Position numbers and translations under genes: made by a program
In this document: positions 14,100 to 28,200 of the stretch, piece by piece
Position numbering within the stretch: the first letter of the stretch is position 1
Layout: each line of letters starts with the position of its first letter
NCBI RefSeq assembly: GCF_000499845.2
Contig: NC_023758.2
Location: 33,702,608 to 33,766,607 of the forward strand
Reading direction: 5' to 3'
DNA: 64,000 nt
DNA from: Phaseolus vulgaris
Lineage: Eukaryota; Streptophyta; Magnoliopsida; Fabales; Fabaceae
The notes under the pieces: generated by a model
The model's input: only the letters and a program-made list of their open reading frames with translations
Database searches by the model: none
Told to the model about the DNA's origin: nothing

Positions 14100-17000
14100 G
14101 AAGTTGGGCTTCTCTGCAGTACCTTAGATGCAGTATCTATCTATCATCTGGCCACGCCATCAGAATGACCCCGCCTGCTACAGTATTAATCAATATTATT
14201 ATCTCATTTAAAATTATACAAAATAAATAGGTTTATAATCTATACTAATTTATAATTATTTTTAATGTATGATACTTTTTCTTTACAATAATTAACTTAG
14301 AACTTTAGAATAACAAAATATGCTTGTTGATTGTATTTGATAATTTAAAATTAGTTCCCAAAAGTTTTAAATCAAATATAGGATAATGTGTGGGAATTAC
14401 TGTGGTTGTTTTTCACTTCTACTTTTACTTACGGTTTTCCCCTCCAATTGGTCCTCTCCTATTATTAGAGAGAAAAAAACTGGTGAAAGGCTTTACTCGT
14501 TACATTTAAAAAAAAACTTGTTTTTTCTTAAATAAATATTCATTTTTTTATTTTTAATAAAATAATACTCTATTTATTTATTTTTTAAATAAATATTTAT
14601 TCTTATAATATTTTGTAAGACAAATATAAAAAATGTGAAATTAAGCGTAACAAATTTAGTAAAAGTGATTAATAATTATTATATAATATTTAAGCATTTT
14701 TTATACGAATATTTTAAAATTTGAAAAGTCTTTCATCTTTCATTTAATTATTTTGTCTGTGAGTCAAACTGAGAATTAACAAGTCTTTATGGATTTAATT
14801 GGTTGCTTTATTCTAATTGCTTTTCAAGAGAAAGGGTAGATTAGTAAATGAGTTTAGGGTAGTCTTCGAGATCGAAGCTTGAGCATGATCAGAAGTCTGC
14901 ATTATCAATTTTCTCTGTATAGTAACTGTTTGTGCTATTATAGGTCGTAATCAATCAATTACGAAAAAATACTACAAAAGAAAAAAAAGTTATAAATTAG
15001 AATAAGATTTTATTTTTAATGAAGGATCAGGATACATTTCCAGTGAAACTTTGGATAAAAATAATGTAATGTGCTAGTGTGTGTATGCAAAGATAATCTT
15101 ATTATTGATAACTCGGATGAAGAATTACAATGTGTTAAAGTTTAGAAAGTCTTACTTAAAAAAGAATTAGACGATCTTTTGAGAGTATCTAATGTTGAAT
15201 ATGTTGTTTTTAAGAAAAAAAATTCTAACGCGATTGTCTTTACATTCTCACTAGATTACCTGAACTTATTCATCCTCATCTTGCTACGTCTAAGTTGATT
15301 AAGATTGACAAACCTGTTGGTATACCATTGAATCACTCTCAGCATATAGAAAAGATTTATGTGCAAATACTGTTGATTTGTGCAAAATTGGTAACATAAT
15401 AATTTAATCATTTGTGAAAAATCATATATTTGTTATTCGTCCAACTATGAAGATGTCTATGGATATTAAGTTCAAAGTTCAATATAACATGATTTGTCTC
15501 CGTCTTTTTATATTGAACTTTAGGACGTTTAAGGAGTGTATAAAAAATAATTATATGACTTTATTTTATGTTTGATGGAATTTATGTAACAACTCAAATA
15601 GTATATGTATATTTTAAAAAAAATATTTTAAATTTTATATAATCACATTGATGAAATTGAAATGAAATTTAGTCTATTTATTTTCTGAGTTTAAATAAAT
15701 TATTCCTATTTACACAACTAGATTAATTACAACTTAATAATATGTGTAATAATTACATTACATAAACAAACATTTGATTATATGTGTTTCTAAAATAAAA
15801 GAAAAAGTGTAAAGGAAAGAGCATAAAAAAAACAAAAGATAAAATATATTTAATTCTTTGGATAGTGATTGCGTTCAAGAGTTTTCAGAAATGAGTTGTT
15901 ATTATAAAAAAAAAAACACACACACATACATTTTATATATATATATATATATATTTTGCTACATCTTATTTTGAATTTTAAAATACGTATTGAATTGGAG
16001 TTGCACATTCGCGAGGTGGTCCAATCATGTAGTAATTGCTCCATCAAGCATTTTTGAATTTCAATACATAATTGACTTTTAATACTTCCTAAACTACTTT
16101 TCTTTCATTCAAAAACTTCTCTAACTTTTTCTCTAAACTATCTCCATCTTCACCATTCCAATTTTATCACTGATATTATTTTTCTGAGCTTATCAATATA
16201 TAATGTTTCTCTCTATACATATATCATTATTTGTGTTATCTTACTTTTCAGTGAACATTTTTATATTAAAACTCTTTATCGAATTAATTCTTCATATCCT
16301 ATCAATCATACCTTAAGATTTTAATTGGGTATTTTAGGCTAAAAAAAAGTTTAAGCATATATAATTAATTCTTACATAATAGTTTTTTACTTTTAAAAGC
16401 ATTTCTGGTTATTTTTACTTTTCTCTGTTATTTGTAACTTTGTTATTATTTATCTATTTTTATATTATTAATTTAATGTTGATATGAAAAAAAAAATCAT
16501 TTTCTTCAAATAGTTGTATTTTGAAATTAAACAAAATTTTAAAAAAATCATGCATTGATATTTGCTAGCTAGTGGGTATTTTGTACTTGCAAGATCTGAA
16601 TTTAATTCTAATTGATACTGATAAATTTGAAGTCATTATAAGGGTTAAATTTTGGTTGAGGTTTGCATCTTAAAACATAATTTCAGAATTATTTGTAAAA
16701 GAAAATGCTAATAATAAGTATAGTCGGTGTTCAAAGTTCAAACAAAAAATAAAATAAAATTCCCGTTGATGACTTTGGTAGCTCGCTAATTATTCCGATA
16801 ATCTCGCCTCCGAAAACTTTTCTTAATATAATAAAAAATTACACTAATTAGCAATAATTGGTAAAACAAACAAATACATGGTAGTTTGAAATTTTGAATT
16901 CTCGAGGAGGAACTAAACAATTATTGGATAGAAAATTCCACCTTCTTCTCTTTTATCATTTTATTTTATACACTAATCAAAAATTTGTTTTCACGTTTAG

Positions 17001-19270
17001 CACGTGAATTTATAAATTTTACTAATCAATGATTATCATTTAAAAAAGATATCACTTAATTTTTAGATACATTCTTTTGTGTGCAAATTTTACACATATG
17101 TTAAATTTAATAGAATACGAGGTGTAAAAAACCAGAATAATGTTTTTTTACAAACCATCGTTTCAATTAAATTACATTTTCAATAATATAGTTCTGCTTC
17201 TTTTATTTTACTTCAAATGAATTTGTATTAAAAAAAAAATCCATTTCTACTTTTTTGACAAACGTAAAAAAGCAAAATATTATTGAAAATTTGAATTTTA
17301 AAAATGGAAAATAAATAAGGAGAAAATTAAAAAAAAAAACACTTAAAAGAACAAATAAAGAATATGGTAAAAAAGGAACAATGGTGTACTTTTTATTAAA
17401 AGAAAATTGAGATATTTCTTTTAAAAATAAAAATTTAAGTTTTTAAAAAGTTATTTTTTTTTTCTCTCACAGACAATAGGATTAGTATTAGTAGTTAGCT
17501 AAAAGTAGATGAGGAAATATCAATAGTAATATATATTAGGGTTGGAATACCCTGAATTGCTTTATTTAATTTAATTAATTTTTTTGATAAAAAAATAGTA
17601 ATATATATTATTATTGGAAAGTACAATTTAATGAAAGAAAGATAGAGATGAAGATGAAGAGATGAATATATTCCTATTCCTATTCCTATTCCTTGGTGGG
17701 TCAAAGATACTTGTGGGAACATGCACAGCACATATGCTTCTATTAAGGCATGTTCATAGTTTTTGTTAAAAAAAATTAAAATATTTTGGCAGAATGGAGG
17801 GAATATGAACAAATTAATTGGTGTGTCAGAACACAGAAGCCAAAGGGGTTCAGAATTCTATAATGTGACTCCTTCTTCCTTTCACTCTGCCTCATTTGAC
17901 CACAGTCATCACCTAATCCACTTTCATTTTTATGCCTCTGTTTATCCCTTCCACACACCATTTCAAATCTATACTTCAAAATAATCACTACAAATACTTC
18001 TAAATTATGTTGCTGTTATAACATATTATTTAGATTCAGGAATAAAGGAAAGTGTGAAAAAATAAAAAAGGAATCAAGGAAAAGTTTATAAATGGTTAGA
18101 ATAGTTTTTTATATTAGTATATTTCATGTAAAAAATTAAAAATACAAATCAAGGTCCAAATAAATGTCAAATTAATATGAAAAACTATTATGAAATACTA
18201 ATAAATAAATAAAGTTATATTTCGGAATAATAATATTAAAATAAATTATTTCATAATCTTCACACTTATATATGAAATGCCAAACGTTAGAATGGGTATC
18301 AATATATGTCTTGCCACATTATTAAGAAGTTTAATGAAATGCAAACACGTACTTCTTTTTATAATTATATTTTTAATTGTTCAACTATTCAAATCAATTA
18401 ATAAAAGATTAAATAATTATTTATCTAAAAATATTATGTTTTTCTAAATACAATTTTTTTAAAATATATTAAATCCAATAACTGAGATTATTTAATATTG
18501 TCGACAAGCCGAAACTTTTTTTTGACTAATTTCAAAGTGCAAATGAGCAACCCTTTGTAGTCAACTAAGAAAGAGAAGTAGAAACAAGTCACTATTTATG
18601 ACATACGTGCACCATTCAAATCATTTTTTTTAGTTAATTATCATTTTTTTTTAATTTACAAAATCGATCAAATTAGTAAATAACATGCTCCTTAAAACTC
18701 AAATAATAATTAGATAAACAAACATCATTATATTGATAAACAAATAGCATGTCTTTGTGTACATAATAAAAATAAATAAAATTAAAAAGTTATTAAAATA
18801 ATATATTAAATTTGACGCATTGGGCAAAGAAGTGTATATAATTTACATTATCCGAGATGTGAATAAAAATTGAAGAGCTCAAAAGCCAATGAAAAAAGTA
18901 TGGAACTTTTTGTATGCTTTTCATTATGTAAAATGCTTTTATACAGTAATGTTGCACTTTTGTGTTATTTACTCGAATTAGGAGCTCAAGAAACGTTGTT
19001 TAATTATTGTTAATTTGATGAAGTTATTAAGAAAAAGTTGATGAAAGAGGAGAGAGATAACTAGTATTTCACATGGTGTTTCAGTGTCGTTTTGGGGATG
19101 ACGTGTATCATGCATACCCTTCAAAGGGGCTTTGACCAATTTCTTCTCTTCTTCATTGGTTTTGGTATGCAATGTGAAGTGTGAACTCTTTAACTCGCCT
19201 ACATCTTTGACCACCTTCCAATTCCACACATGATAAAGGTTTTTCCATTTTCTTCTCATTTTTATTTTTT
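14100..19270. other. AT-rich intergenic DNA with microsatellites
   Basis: No exon or domain was recognised. Notable simple repeats are (CA)n next to (TA)n at 15916-15954 and a hexamer run of CCTATT type at about 17670-17693. A 108-codon open frame at 18978-19304 (minus) has no recognisable family and no splice context. Without support I do not call it a gene. Confidence 0.5.
15934..15954. repeat. (TA)n microsatellite
   Basis: About ten TA units directly follow a short CA run. Simple repeat only. Confidence 0.9.
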
Positions 19271-19380
19271 GGATTAATATAGGTGAGGAGGGAAGAACAT
19301 CCACTTCTAAAAAATTATTAAATATTAGATTAATATTGGTAAGAGGGAAGAAGATTCACTTTTAAAAAATTATTAAATAA
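19270..19380. repeat. Short tandem duplication (about 55-60 bp unit)
   Basis: Two adjacent copies share attaatatnggt, gagggaagaa and cact(t/c)(c/t)taaaaaattatt, with several mismatches between copies. Non-coding; no function suggested. Confidence 0.6.
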
Positions 19381-20049
19381 AAATTAATTTGAAAAACTAA
19401 AAATAATTAATTATTATATTAATTAAATTAGATATTATTTTAAAAATTTAATTTTTTTTATATCGAATTAATTTCTAGAATAATTTTTAAATTGTATCTA
19501 ATTGCTATCAAAGTTTTAACTACTAACATAATAATTTTTTTAGTTTTTAAAATAATATATAGTTTAGTTAAAATAACAATTAATTATTTTATTTTTAAAA
19601 TTAATTTCTATTTAATGATTTTTTAAAATTATTAATTTTTACTTTAAATATTGTAACTTTAAAATTAAAAAAATATAGCCATTTGTTTTATTTTATACTT
19701 TTCTAACGCGAGTTCATTTATACAGTTGCAAATTAATAGAGTTCAATTCAACTTTGTATTGCCTATGGAAGAAAGTACAAGGAAGGAAAGGCTCTTGGGT
19801 TTTTCAAAACTAGACAAATATGCAGAGAAGCAAAGAATAAAAGTATAAAAATACCCCCAAAAAATGAAAACAATCAAAGTTTGTGTTTTATGGCTAACAA
19901 ATAAATTTTTCTTTTAAATATATGATTAGTAGTTTGTTAATCTATAAAAACTGAAATGGATAAATAAAAATTCAAGGATTTATAATTAATAACTATATAA
20001 ATAAGAAGATTGTAAATAAGTATAGAATAAATATTATAATTATTTTAAG

Positions 20050-20072
20050 TTATATATATATATATATATATA
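20050..20072. repeat. (TA)n microsatellite
   Basis: A run of about eleven TA units in AT-rich DNA. Confidence 0.9.
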
Positions 20073-21549
20073 ACATAAAATAAATTTGATTATTTTTTAA
20101 AATTACTTTTTACTAGAACTTATAAATCTATTGTTTCCTTGTAAACTTTTGAGGTAGCAGTTTTATTTACTCTTGTAGAATCTACTATCTAGAAGATAAT
20201 AGATTTTAGGTTAATACTAATATAAAACTTTTTTTTATTTGAATAAGGTTTTTTTAAAGCAAGTCATATATCACAAGTTCTACAAGATTGAAGATTGTTA
20301 AAAGTTTATCAACAAAGGTTTGTGTATTTTAAGCAACCAACTTTCTCTTTGGTTAACATAAGATAGATATAGTTAGATTTACTTAGGAGTCTATGAGTTT
20401 GTCTTTGTGAAAGATAAGATAGAGGAGATTGAAGATGAGCAAAATTTGCACATAACAAAGTGTAAGAAAAAAGAGCTAGTAGTTGCTAACAATCCATCTA
20501 TGAGTAGTGACTCATGAGATTGGTCCACCGAAACATCAACAAGAAGAATCATTCACCAAACTCTTACTTAAGGTGATTAATTTTTTCTCCAAAAAAGAAT
20601 AAGGATAAACCCTTTTATGAGGTCAGAAGGGGAAACAACATCTGATAAAGGCACACACAAAAAGCTCAAGATTATAATTGAACCATCATCTGCTCAAAAT
20701 CTAAATCATAATACATAGTGAGAGCATTGAATCTCAAAAGTTAGTGTTTACCTCTCTAAGAAAACGGTTTAAAAGAATCTCTCAGGTACAACAACCAACT
20801 ATCCAAACCTCTGTACTATCTTTAGTAGAGGTAACCCCACCAAAGCATACCCTACAACACCCTAAATCATCCTCTCTTGAAGCAAATACCTTAAAAATCA
20901 TACCATTAGAAACTACACCTCTCTTTAGAAAATACACCTTTTACCTCTCAACCACAATTATCTGATGTCAACTTGCTATTAGTATCTGATATCATTTTGT
21001 GGAATCTAGACAATCCTCGAGGTCATAACCTACCAGAAACTATCATGATTTCAACACAACACATATACCAAAACCTTTTATCGCATGACCTTTATTTAAT
21101 CTTCCACAACATGTAAACTATCTACCATATGACCTTCTACCCATCGAAAAGCAAACAAATTTTAGCCCCTCATGCACTACACATACAAACATGATACATG
21201 ACCTTCTCTTTCATCTTAAATATCCTTTACCCTTCTTCAGAATACCTTTACCTTCTAGACGATAGCAACACTTGGAACCTCCTCCTACATGGACTCGACC
21301 CTTTTAGCCTAATCTTATATGTCTCCCATGACTCTTCCTACCTGATCAAATCATCCAGAGATATGTTTTTGAAGAATAAGATGTAGAACCAAGACCATCT
21401 ATCTTGGATAATGAATCTCTTATGATTGTTAAAGGTCACCAATAAAGGAAAGAAGAAATAATCTAAATCAAATGCAACAAAAGAAAAATAACAAAGATAA
21501 TTGCTTATTGGAATTTCATAAAGCAACATGGTGGCATATGAGTGTTGTA

Positions 21550-22693
21550 ACAACTGACTCTAGAAGGAGGTTTGAATAGAGTCATGGACTCATTTTGCAA
21601 AGAATTAGACCAAACTGTCTAATCTATTAGTAACACAAGAAAATTGTATACTGGTTCACCTAAACACATGAGCTACGTTTAGTTCTCCCTTATTCAAACT
21701 GCTCAAGAGGTTCCATTAATAAAATAAATGATTACACAAGAACACAAACCACCCCTAATTACAAGGAGTACACAAACCACTCTTGGTTACAAGGAGCACA
21801 CAAGACACTCTTGGTTATATCGATTTAACCTCCCTTTGAGAATAAGAACTCTCAGAAAAGAAAAAGAACAAATCTCACAGAGAGAAAAATTTTAGCTCAC
21901 TAGGATTACTTCATATTGTGAAGAGTTGCAATTGCTTTGTTCACCTACAAAGAACACTTAACAGTATTATAGCACTAGAAGATTAAGAATGTATATTGTA
22001 GTTCTTTGTTTTTCTTCTTCAGCTTCACTCCTTTACATAATATTTCTTACATGATCGTTGTAACATTTCTCTAGCTAAGATCTTATCTTTGCTTGATCAT
22101 TGTCATCAACATATAATCTTCTATATTTTCCTTGATAAGCACTTTGACTAGAAGCTTGATATGAGAAGTCTTGATATTTATCTTTATTTTTTCTTATGAC
22201 ATTAACTGATAGGGAAACAATTAAAAAACAAATTGTTTATGTAACAATTAATCATTGTTTATTTCATATAACACATAATATTGTTTCCATAAAAGATTTA
22301 TTTCTTGACTATTTGTCATTTAAAATCTTTCTATATTTAGATTTTCAACCATTAAAGATATAAGATTGTTTTGTTAAAATAAATATCTTATAATCTATCT
22401 TGAAAGTATTTATTATTACGATTTAATTATGAAAGACAATGTTTAAACACAATATAATCATATGAACATGTGAAGAACATTAAAGTGTATGTTATTAAGT
22501 CTTATGATACCATTTGATGGTCTAAAGGTCCTTCAACTAGCACAAAACACACATTAGAATGCTCGAATATTAAATGCATGAATACACAAATAATTCAAAA
22601 TTAGTTTTGGTTATCATCATAACTCATAAAGAGTTTATTGGGATTAGAACATCTAGATGGACTACAAAGGTTAAACCATTTATGGTCTCAACA
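21550..22693 (-). mobile_element. Copia-type LTR, minus orientation
   Basis: On the minus strand a tract containing gtcatcataaaaaatggga (complement of about 22690-22707) precedes TGTTGAGACC, which begins at 22693. In many plant copia elements a run like gtcatcatcaaaaaggggga directly precedes the 3' LTR and its TGTTGA start. The interval down to about 21550 shows no coding sequence and shares blocks with the copy at 4450-5250. I infer an LTR of about 1.1 kb; the lower border is approximate and no polymerase is adjacent. Confidence 0.5.
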
Positions 22694-23049
22694 ATATCCC
22701 ATTTTTTATGATGACAAAAACTTTTGACGAAAAGCAAGTATATCATATAGGATGCACAACATGACAAATGTTTATTTCATGAGATTGAGTTTTGTGTACA
22801 AGCAATCTCCACTTAGAATTCAAGAAACAACAAATACATAGAAGGTAAATACATACCAGAGTAATAGGAAAAAAATAACATTAAGGAAAACATTCAAAAT
22901 TGTTTGTTAAAACTAATTCTCCCATTTTTTTGAAAACGTAAAAAAAGGGATCATGCAAGGAACCATAATGAAGGTGGAATTTGGGTTTTCACTTGGTTTA
23001 GCATAAGGTGAGGTAGAAGGTACATTTAATTGTCGAAGAAGTTGAGAAA

Positions 23050-25260
23050 AGGGAATTTGAATAAGATTGAGTGTATGTTCCCTGAAGAATAAAGCTATTT
23101 TTGTAGGCTTTTAGGCCTAGTAAAATATTAAGTAAGTTGGTTATCAAATATTGGGATGATTAATCTATTATCAACTATTAGGCCGATTTTTTTTTCCACC
23201 TTGTAGGTGGTTTGGCCCAACTATCTTAAGTGGGTATTATATTTTCAATATTATGATATTGGGCAGTACACAAGCCCCTCAAGCTTGAGAACCAGATTTT
23301 AGGGTAATTGTTTTTATTTGAAATTTGTAGCTTTGATCATATTTTTGGTCAAGCTTTTCAAAATGGATCGTATTTTCATCACTAGCTAGAGGTTGAACTT
23401 TGCAACTTTTCATTTAGCTCGATGGTCTAATCTTATCTAGTCCGATGATTCAAACTTTCTATTATTAAAGTGTAACAGTAATTATTACAATGAAAAGATA
23501 CTTCTAAGTTTTGTTTTGGTAAGATGGCTTTTGCTTTGACATTGTTCATTTTTTAATGTATTAACCAAATTACTTTAATCCAATTAGTTGAGATAACAAG
23601 ATGACTTTGATCTGATTAGTGGTGATAACCAAATTACTTTGATCCGATTATATGCGTTAACCAAATTACTTTGATTTGATTGTCAGATTACTTTGATATG
23701 AACATCATATGTTGTTCGTTTCCGAACGTATTAGCCAAATTACTCTTATCCGATTAGTTTAGATAATCAGATGACTTTGATATGATTAATGGTGATAACC
23801 AAATTACTTTGATCTGCATCATATGCTGTTAGATTTTGAATGTATTAACTGATTTACTTTGATCCTATTAGTTTAGATAATCAGGTGACTTTGATCTGAT
23901 TAGTGGTGATAACCGAATTACTTTGATATGATTATATGCGTTAACAAAATTACTTTGATTTGATTGTTAGATTACATTGATCCGAGTAGTTGAGATAATT
24001 GAATAACTTTGATTTGATTGTGATAATCAAATAACCCTGATTCAAATAATTGTGATAACCAAATAAATTTGATCTAATTGTGATAGTCAAATAACTTTGA
24101 TTCAATTAATTGTGATAACCAAATAACTTTAATTTGATTAACTTTGAACAGAGTAACTTTGATCCGATTAATTGTGATAATCGAATACTTTGATTTGGTT
24201 GTGATAATCAAATAACTTTGTTTTGATTAATTATGATAACTGAATAACTTTGATTCGATTATGATAATCGATTAATTGTAATTACCGAATAACTTTGATC
24301 CAATTAGTTGTGATAACCAAATAACTTTAATTCGGTTTTCTTAATCAAATAACTTTGATTTGATTAGTTGTGATAATAGAATAACTTTGATCTGATTAAC
24401 TGAATAACTTTGATCTGATTAGTGACTCTTATTTACAAACAATCTCACATAGTTTTGGATTTCTTTCATCTGATGTGATGGTTGTTTATTTTCAAATGAC
24501 TTTGGACAACTGTGGATGTAATTTCTTAAATATAAAAAATAAAATTTTATTTTAAGAATGTGTTTCATTAAAACTTTGCTTGAAAATACTCTTCTTGGAA
24601 CAAAAATCGAGATAAGGAATAATAGTACATCATTCCATTAGAATCAACTGTATATCTTTAAGTTGTACTATACATTGTTAAGTGATAAAAAAAACCAATA
24701 AATTTTCCTTCACATACCATTTTTGTATGCCTATGATTGTATGTTGAAGAGTGTCCTCATTCTTTTGAAAAAAAAATTCATGCGTGTTTTAAAGGTATTG
24801 ATAAATGATGGGTTCATCTCACGAAGGGATGAAGTTGAGATGATAGTTTGACTTCTAGTAAGAATCATAAGAGTTATGGTTTGGGAAGGGTTTTCCTCGA
24901 ACCACACGGTGGACGCCAAATATTTTTACCTTAAATGAACTAGAATCATTCGAAGTGGATAAACAAGTTGTTTAGGCGAGTTGACCTCTTCGTTGAAGGG
25001 TTGACGAACTTTGACACCTAAAAAAAACTCTACGACACTCAAGTTAATAAGAGCTCAAAGAGAGATTTAAGTAAGTATATAAAATTGAGTGTATATTTCC
25101 TTAAGAGTAAAACTATATTTATAGGCTCTGGACTTAGTAAAATATCCAATAAATTGATTACCAAATATTGAAATAATTATTTTATTATCAAATATTAGAT
25201 TAATTTCTGTTTTTTCAATTTTATCGTCTTATTACTATATTTTCAATATGTAGTATATTT
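23050..25260 (-). mobile_element. Small non-autonomous LTR retroelement with internal minisatellite
   Basis: Two direct repeats of about 200 bp flank about 1.7 kb. They lie at about 23060-23275 and 25080-25255, and share ttgagtgtat(g/a)ttcc, ggc-ttagtaaaatat, (t/c)aaatattg(g/a)(g/a)atgattaatctatt-like blocks, and attttcaatat. On the minus strand, just inside the upper repeat, tttggcgtccaccgtg (complement of 24905-24920) resembles a primer-binding region. Next to the lower repeat, gcttgaggggct (around 23293-23282) can serve as a polypurine tract before TGTGTACTGCC. No gag or pol is visible inside. This fits a LARD- or TRIM-like element mobilised in trans. The LTRs are diverged, so the insertion is old. 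Confidence 0.55.
23560..24425. repeat. Minisatellite, ~25-35 bp degenerate units
   Basis: More than twenty imperfect copies of a unit built around aataactttgat(t/c)(t/c)gatt, followed by a variable spacer such as gttgtgataacc. Unit length varies from about 17 to 35 bases and substitutions are frequent. The tract forms most of the internal region of the small LTR element described above. It has no open reading frame through it. Confidence 0.85.
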
Positions 25261-25269
25261 ATGTTTTCT

Positions 25270-28200
25270 GAAATTATGTTTTACTGAAAACAAAATGAAT
25301 GAGACTTGTATTCCAAACTCAACGAGGAAAAGTATAATTAGTCATGCTCATTTATCTTTAATGATAACTCTCTATCTTAGAGATTAAAGCAAACACTATT
25401 GTGGCAACATTTTAATGGCTTTATGACGACACTGACCAATGATAAAATGAAAGCAACAATTGGAAATGAGTTGAAACAAACACGAGTGGATCAAAATCTG
25501 CTGAAGCTTTTTATTTGTGTGTTGTCACCTTTCCAGCTTGTAGACAGAAATTATCCCTAATTGAAACAAAAGAACCCTTTTAGGGTTTCACTATCCCAAC
25601 CCTAAGGATAGCATTCATTAACATATAATTATGCAAAAACTAAATCACTTATTTATTTATTTAGATTTTGACATTTATAAATTCATTGAAAATTTATTTA
25701 ATTACTTGTGAAAATAATGTGAGATTTTGACTAATGAATATTTGATAATCAGTAAAAAGTAACATATATTTTACATGTTAAATACTTTATAATTTTGTTT
25801 GTTTTAGAGTTTCTTTAAATTTTATTTTTCATGGCATTGATTAAAAGCACCAACACTTACTTAGTATTAAGCTAGGATGGATGATACTTGACTTGATGGG
25901 ATTATTTTGCATTTTTTTTAGTTCAGATTCTTCAAAATATCACTGCATTTCATATAAGTTTACGAATATTTAGTGATAAATAATTTTTTTTCATTATTTA
26001 GATATTATATGTGATTAATTATTTTTTTGTCATAAATATTATTTAAAATAGTAATAAATTAAAAAAATGCCAAAATAATTATATTAAAAATTAAAATGCA
26101 TATGTTATAGGTAATTATTAAAAAGATTGTAATAACATTATTTTTCTTATGATAAAAGTACAATTAATATAAAATATATAAAAGTTAATAGTTATTTATT
26201 ATTAGTGAGAAACCTTTACTTATTGAAATATTTGTGTCAATTAAAAATATAAAATTTGTCATTATTATTTTTTATTACTTTTTAATTTGTCACAAACTTT
26301 TATTAAAAATAATAAAATATACATGTGACAAATAATTACTAATTAATATAAAATGTTATATATAAAATTATTTTTCTTTTTGATAAAAATATAGTTAATA
26401 AAAAATTTATTGAATGTTTATAAGTTAATAATAATTATATAATATTATCAAGTTGGTAAAAATAGACTAATTCTTATATATTTTTTTTTTCTTCTTGATA
26501 AACTTAAGGACTATGTATCTTCATCAACAAGGACACACAAATTTTCCTTCCTTAAGTACTGCATCCTGACATGGGAGAAGATAATTTATAGTCTACAAAG
26601 TATATGCATGTAATGAAAATGTTTCTTTCCTTAATGCCTCATTTGTCTCTACACCGTTATCTTATAGTTATTTCAATTCATCAATAAAAGGTTGTAACAT
26701 ATATAATCCAATTCAAGTTGATAGTGTAACATGATAATTTTTTCTTTATTTTTTTTAAATAAAAATAATTGTTATAACTTATCTTATTTCTTAAAAAAAA
26801 TCTTACTTTTGTGATTATTTACTTCAACTTTTGTGATTAGTTACTTTTATATTTTGTAGATAACAAGACCATTAAAATTAAATTTTAAGAGGGTCAATGC
26901 CTCAAGTGCATTAATGTTGTTGAAACAAGTACAATTTGTATGCCGATAAAAAAAAAGTATTTGTATAATATGTTGTTTTTTCTCTAAAATTAAATAAATT
27001 ATTACTAAAATTAGTATTGATTTATTTTTCCTAATTTATTTTTGCTCAATATCTTGTTAGAAAGATAATGCACAACTTTCAAAGAAAAGATAAAAGTTAA
27101 CGATAACCAGCAAAACATTTGACATCTATTTTTCTCTTCCATAAAAATTCCAACATTGAAGTAACTGGGTGTATGCCAAAAGTTACAAGTTAAAACTTAG
27201 AAAAACACATAAAGATAGTTTTTTACAAATTAAAACTTGAAAAAAATATATAAAGATGATTTAAATGTAATGTGGAAACATATAAAAGTTAATATAACTA
27301 TATTAATTTAAGAGATTACACTTTTATTTGAATATATTTAAGTTATATTTCTTTTCTCGTTAAAGTTTTAAAAAGTATAGATATTTGAATTATGAATAAA
27401 AAATTTAAGTTGGAAATTTTTATAGAGTTATCCGGAGTTGTTTTATGGTTTGTTTTATATGTTGACATTTTTAGTGTCATATTACCATTAATATATTTTA
27501 TATTTTTTTTTATTTGGTCTAATCATATTTATAACTCTTTTATTTTAGTATTATGAAATATTTTAAGTGTTAATTACTTTGTCTTAACATTGGATAACAA
27601 GACAATTTGAAAGATGTAGGTGAAGTTTATGAAGAAGAAATTTCAAAAGCACTTGTACCATTGGTTAAACATTTGTAGTAGGAACAAAATCAAATCACTC
27701 ACAAGTATAAGAAGTGTATCAATAACAAAAGAAAATATAAAGAGACAAATTCATTTAAAGTCAAGTGGAGAATGTGAAAAAAAAAAAAAAACACAAATGA
27801 TTTAGAGTTAGAAGTGCATAATTTGACTAATATTTTCCAAAATGAAGTAGAGACTAACATTCGACTTCAGAATGAATTACAATCTTAACGTCAATTAATT
27901 AAAGATCAAATGAAAACTCAAAATAATCCAATGAAACAAAAAATTATTGAAAAAGAGATGAAATGTGAAATGACTACTTTATTCTATGTTTATTATTTAA
28001 ATATTTAAATGTCTCATTAAATATGTTAAGTGGTATTATTACATGTTTAGTTTAGATTTATTGTTGAATATTTTTATTATTTCCATTTTAAATCTAGATA
28101 TTTTATATTTATATTTTATGTTTATTTATTTTAATTAATATTTATTTTGAAATTCTAAATATGATTTGCATATTAATTATGATATGATAGTTATTTGTAA

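Noticed and set aside
18978..19304. 108-codon open frame on the minus strand
   Set aside because: No recognised family, no splice or promoter context, and its first part overlaps a tandem duplication.
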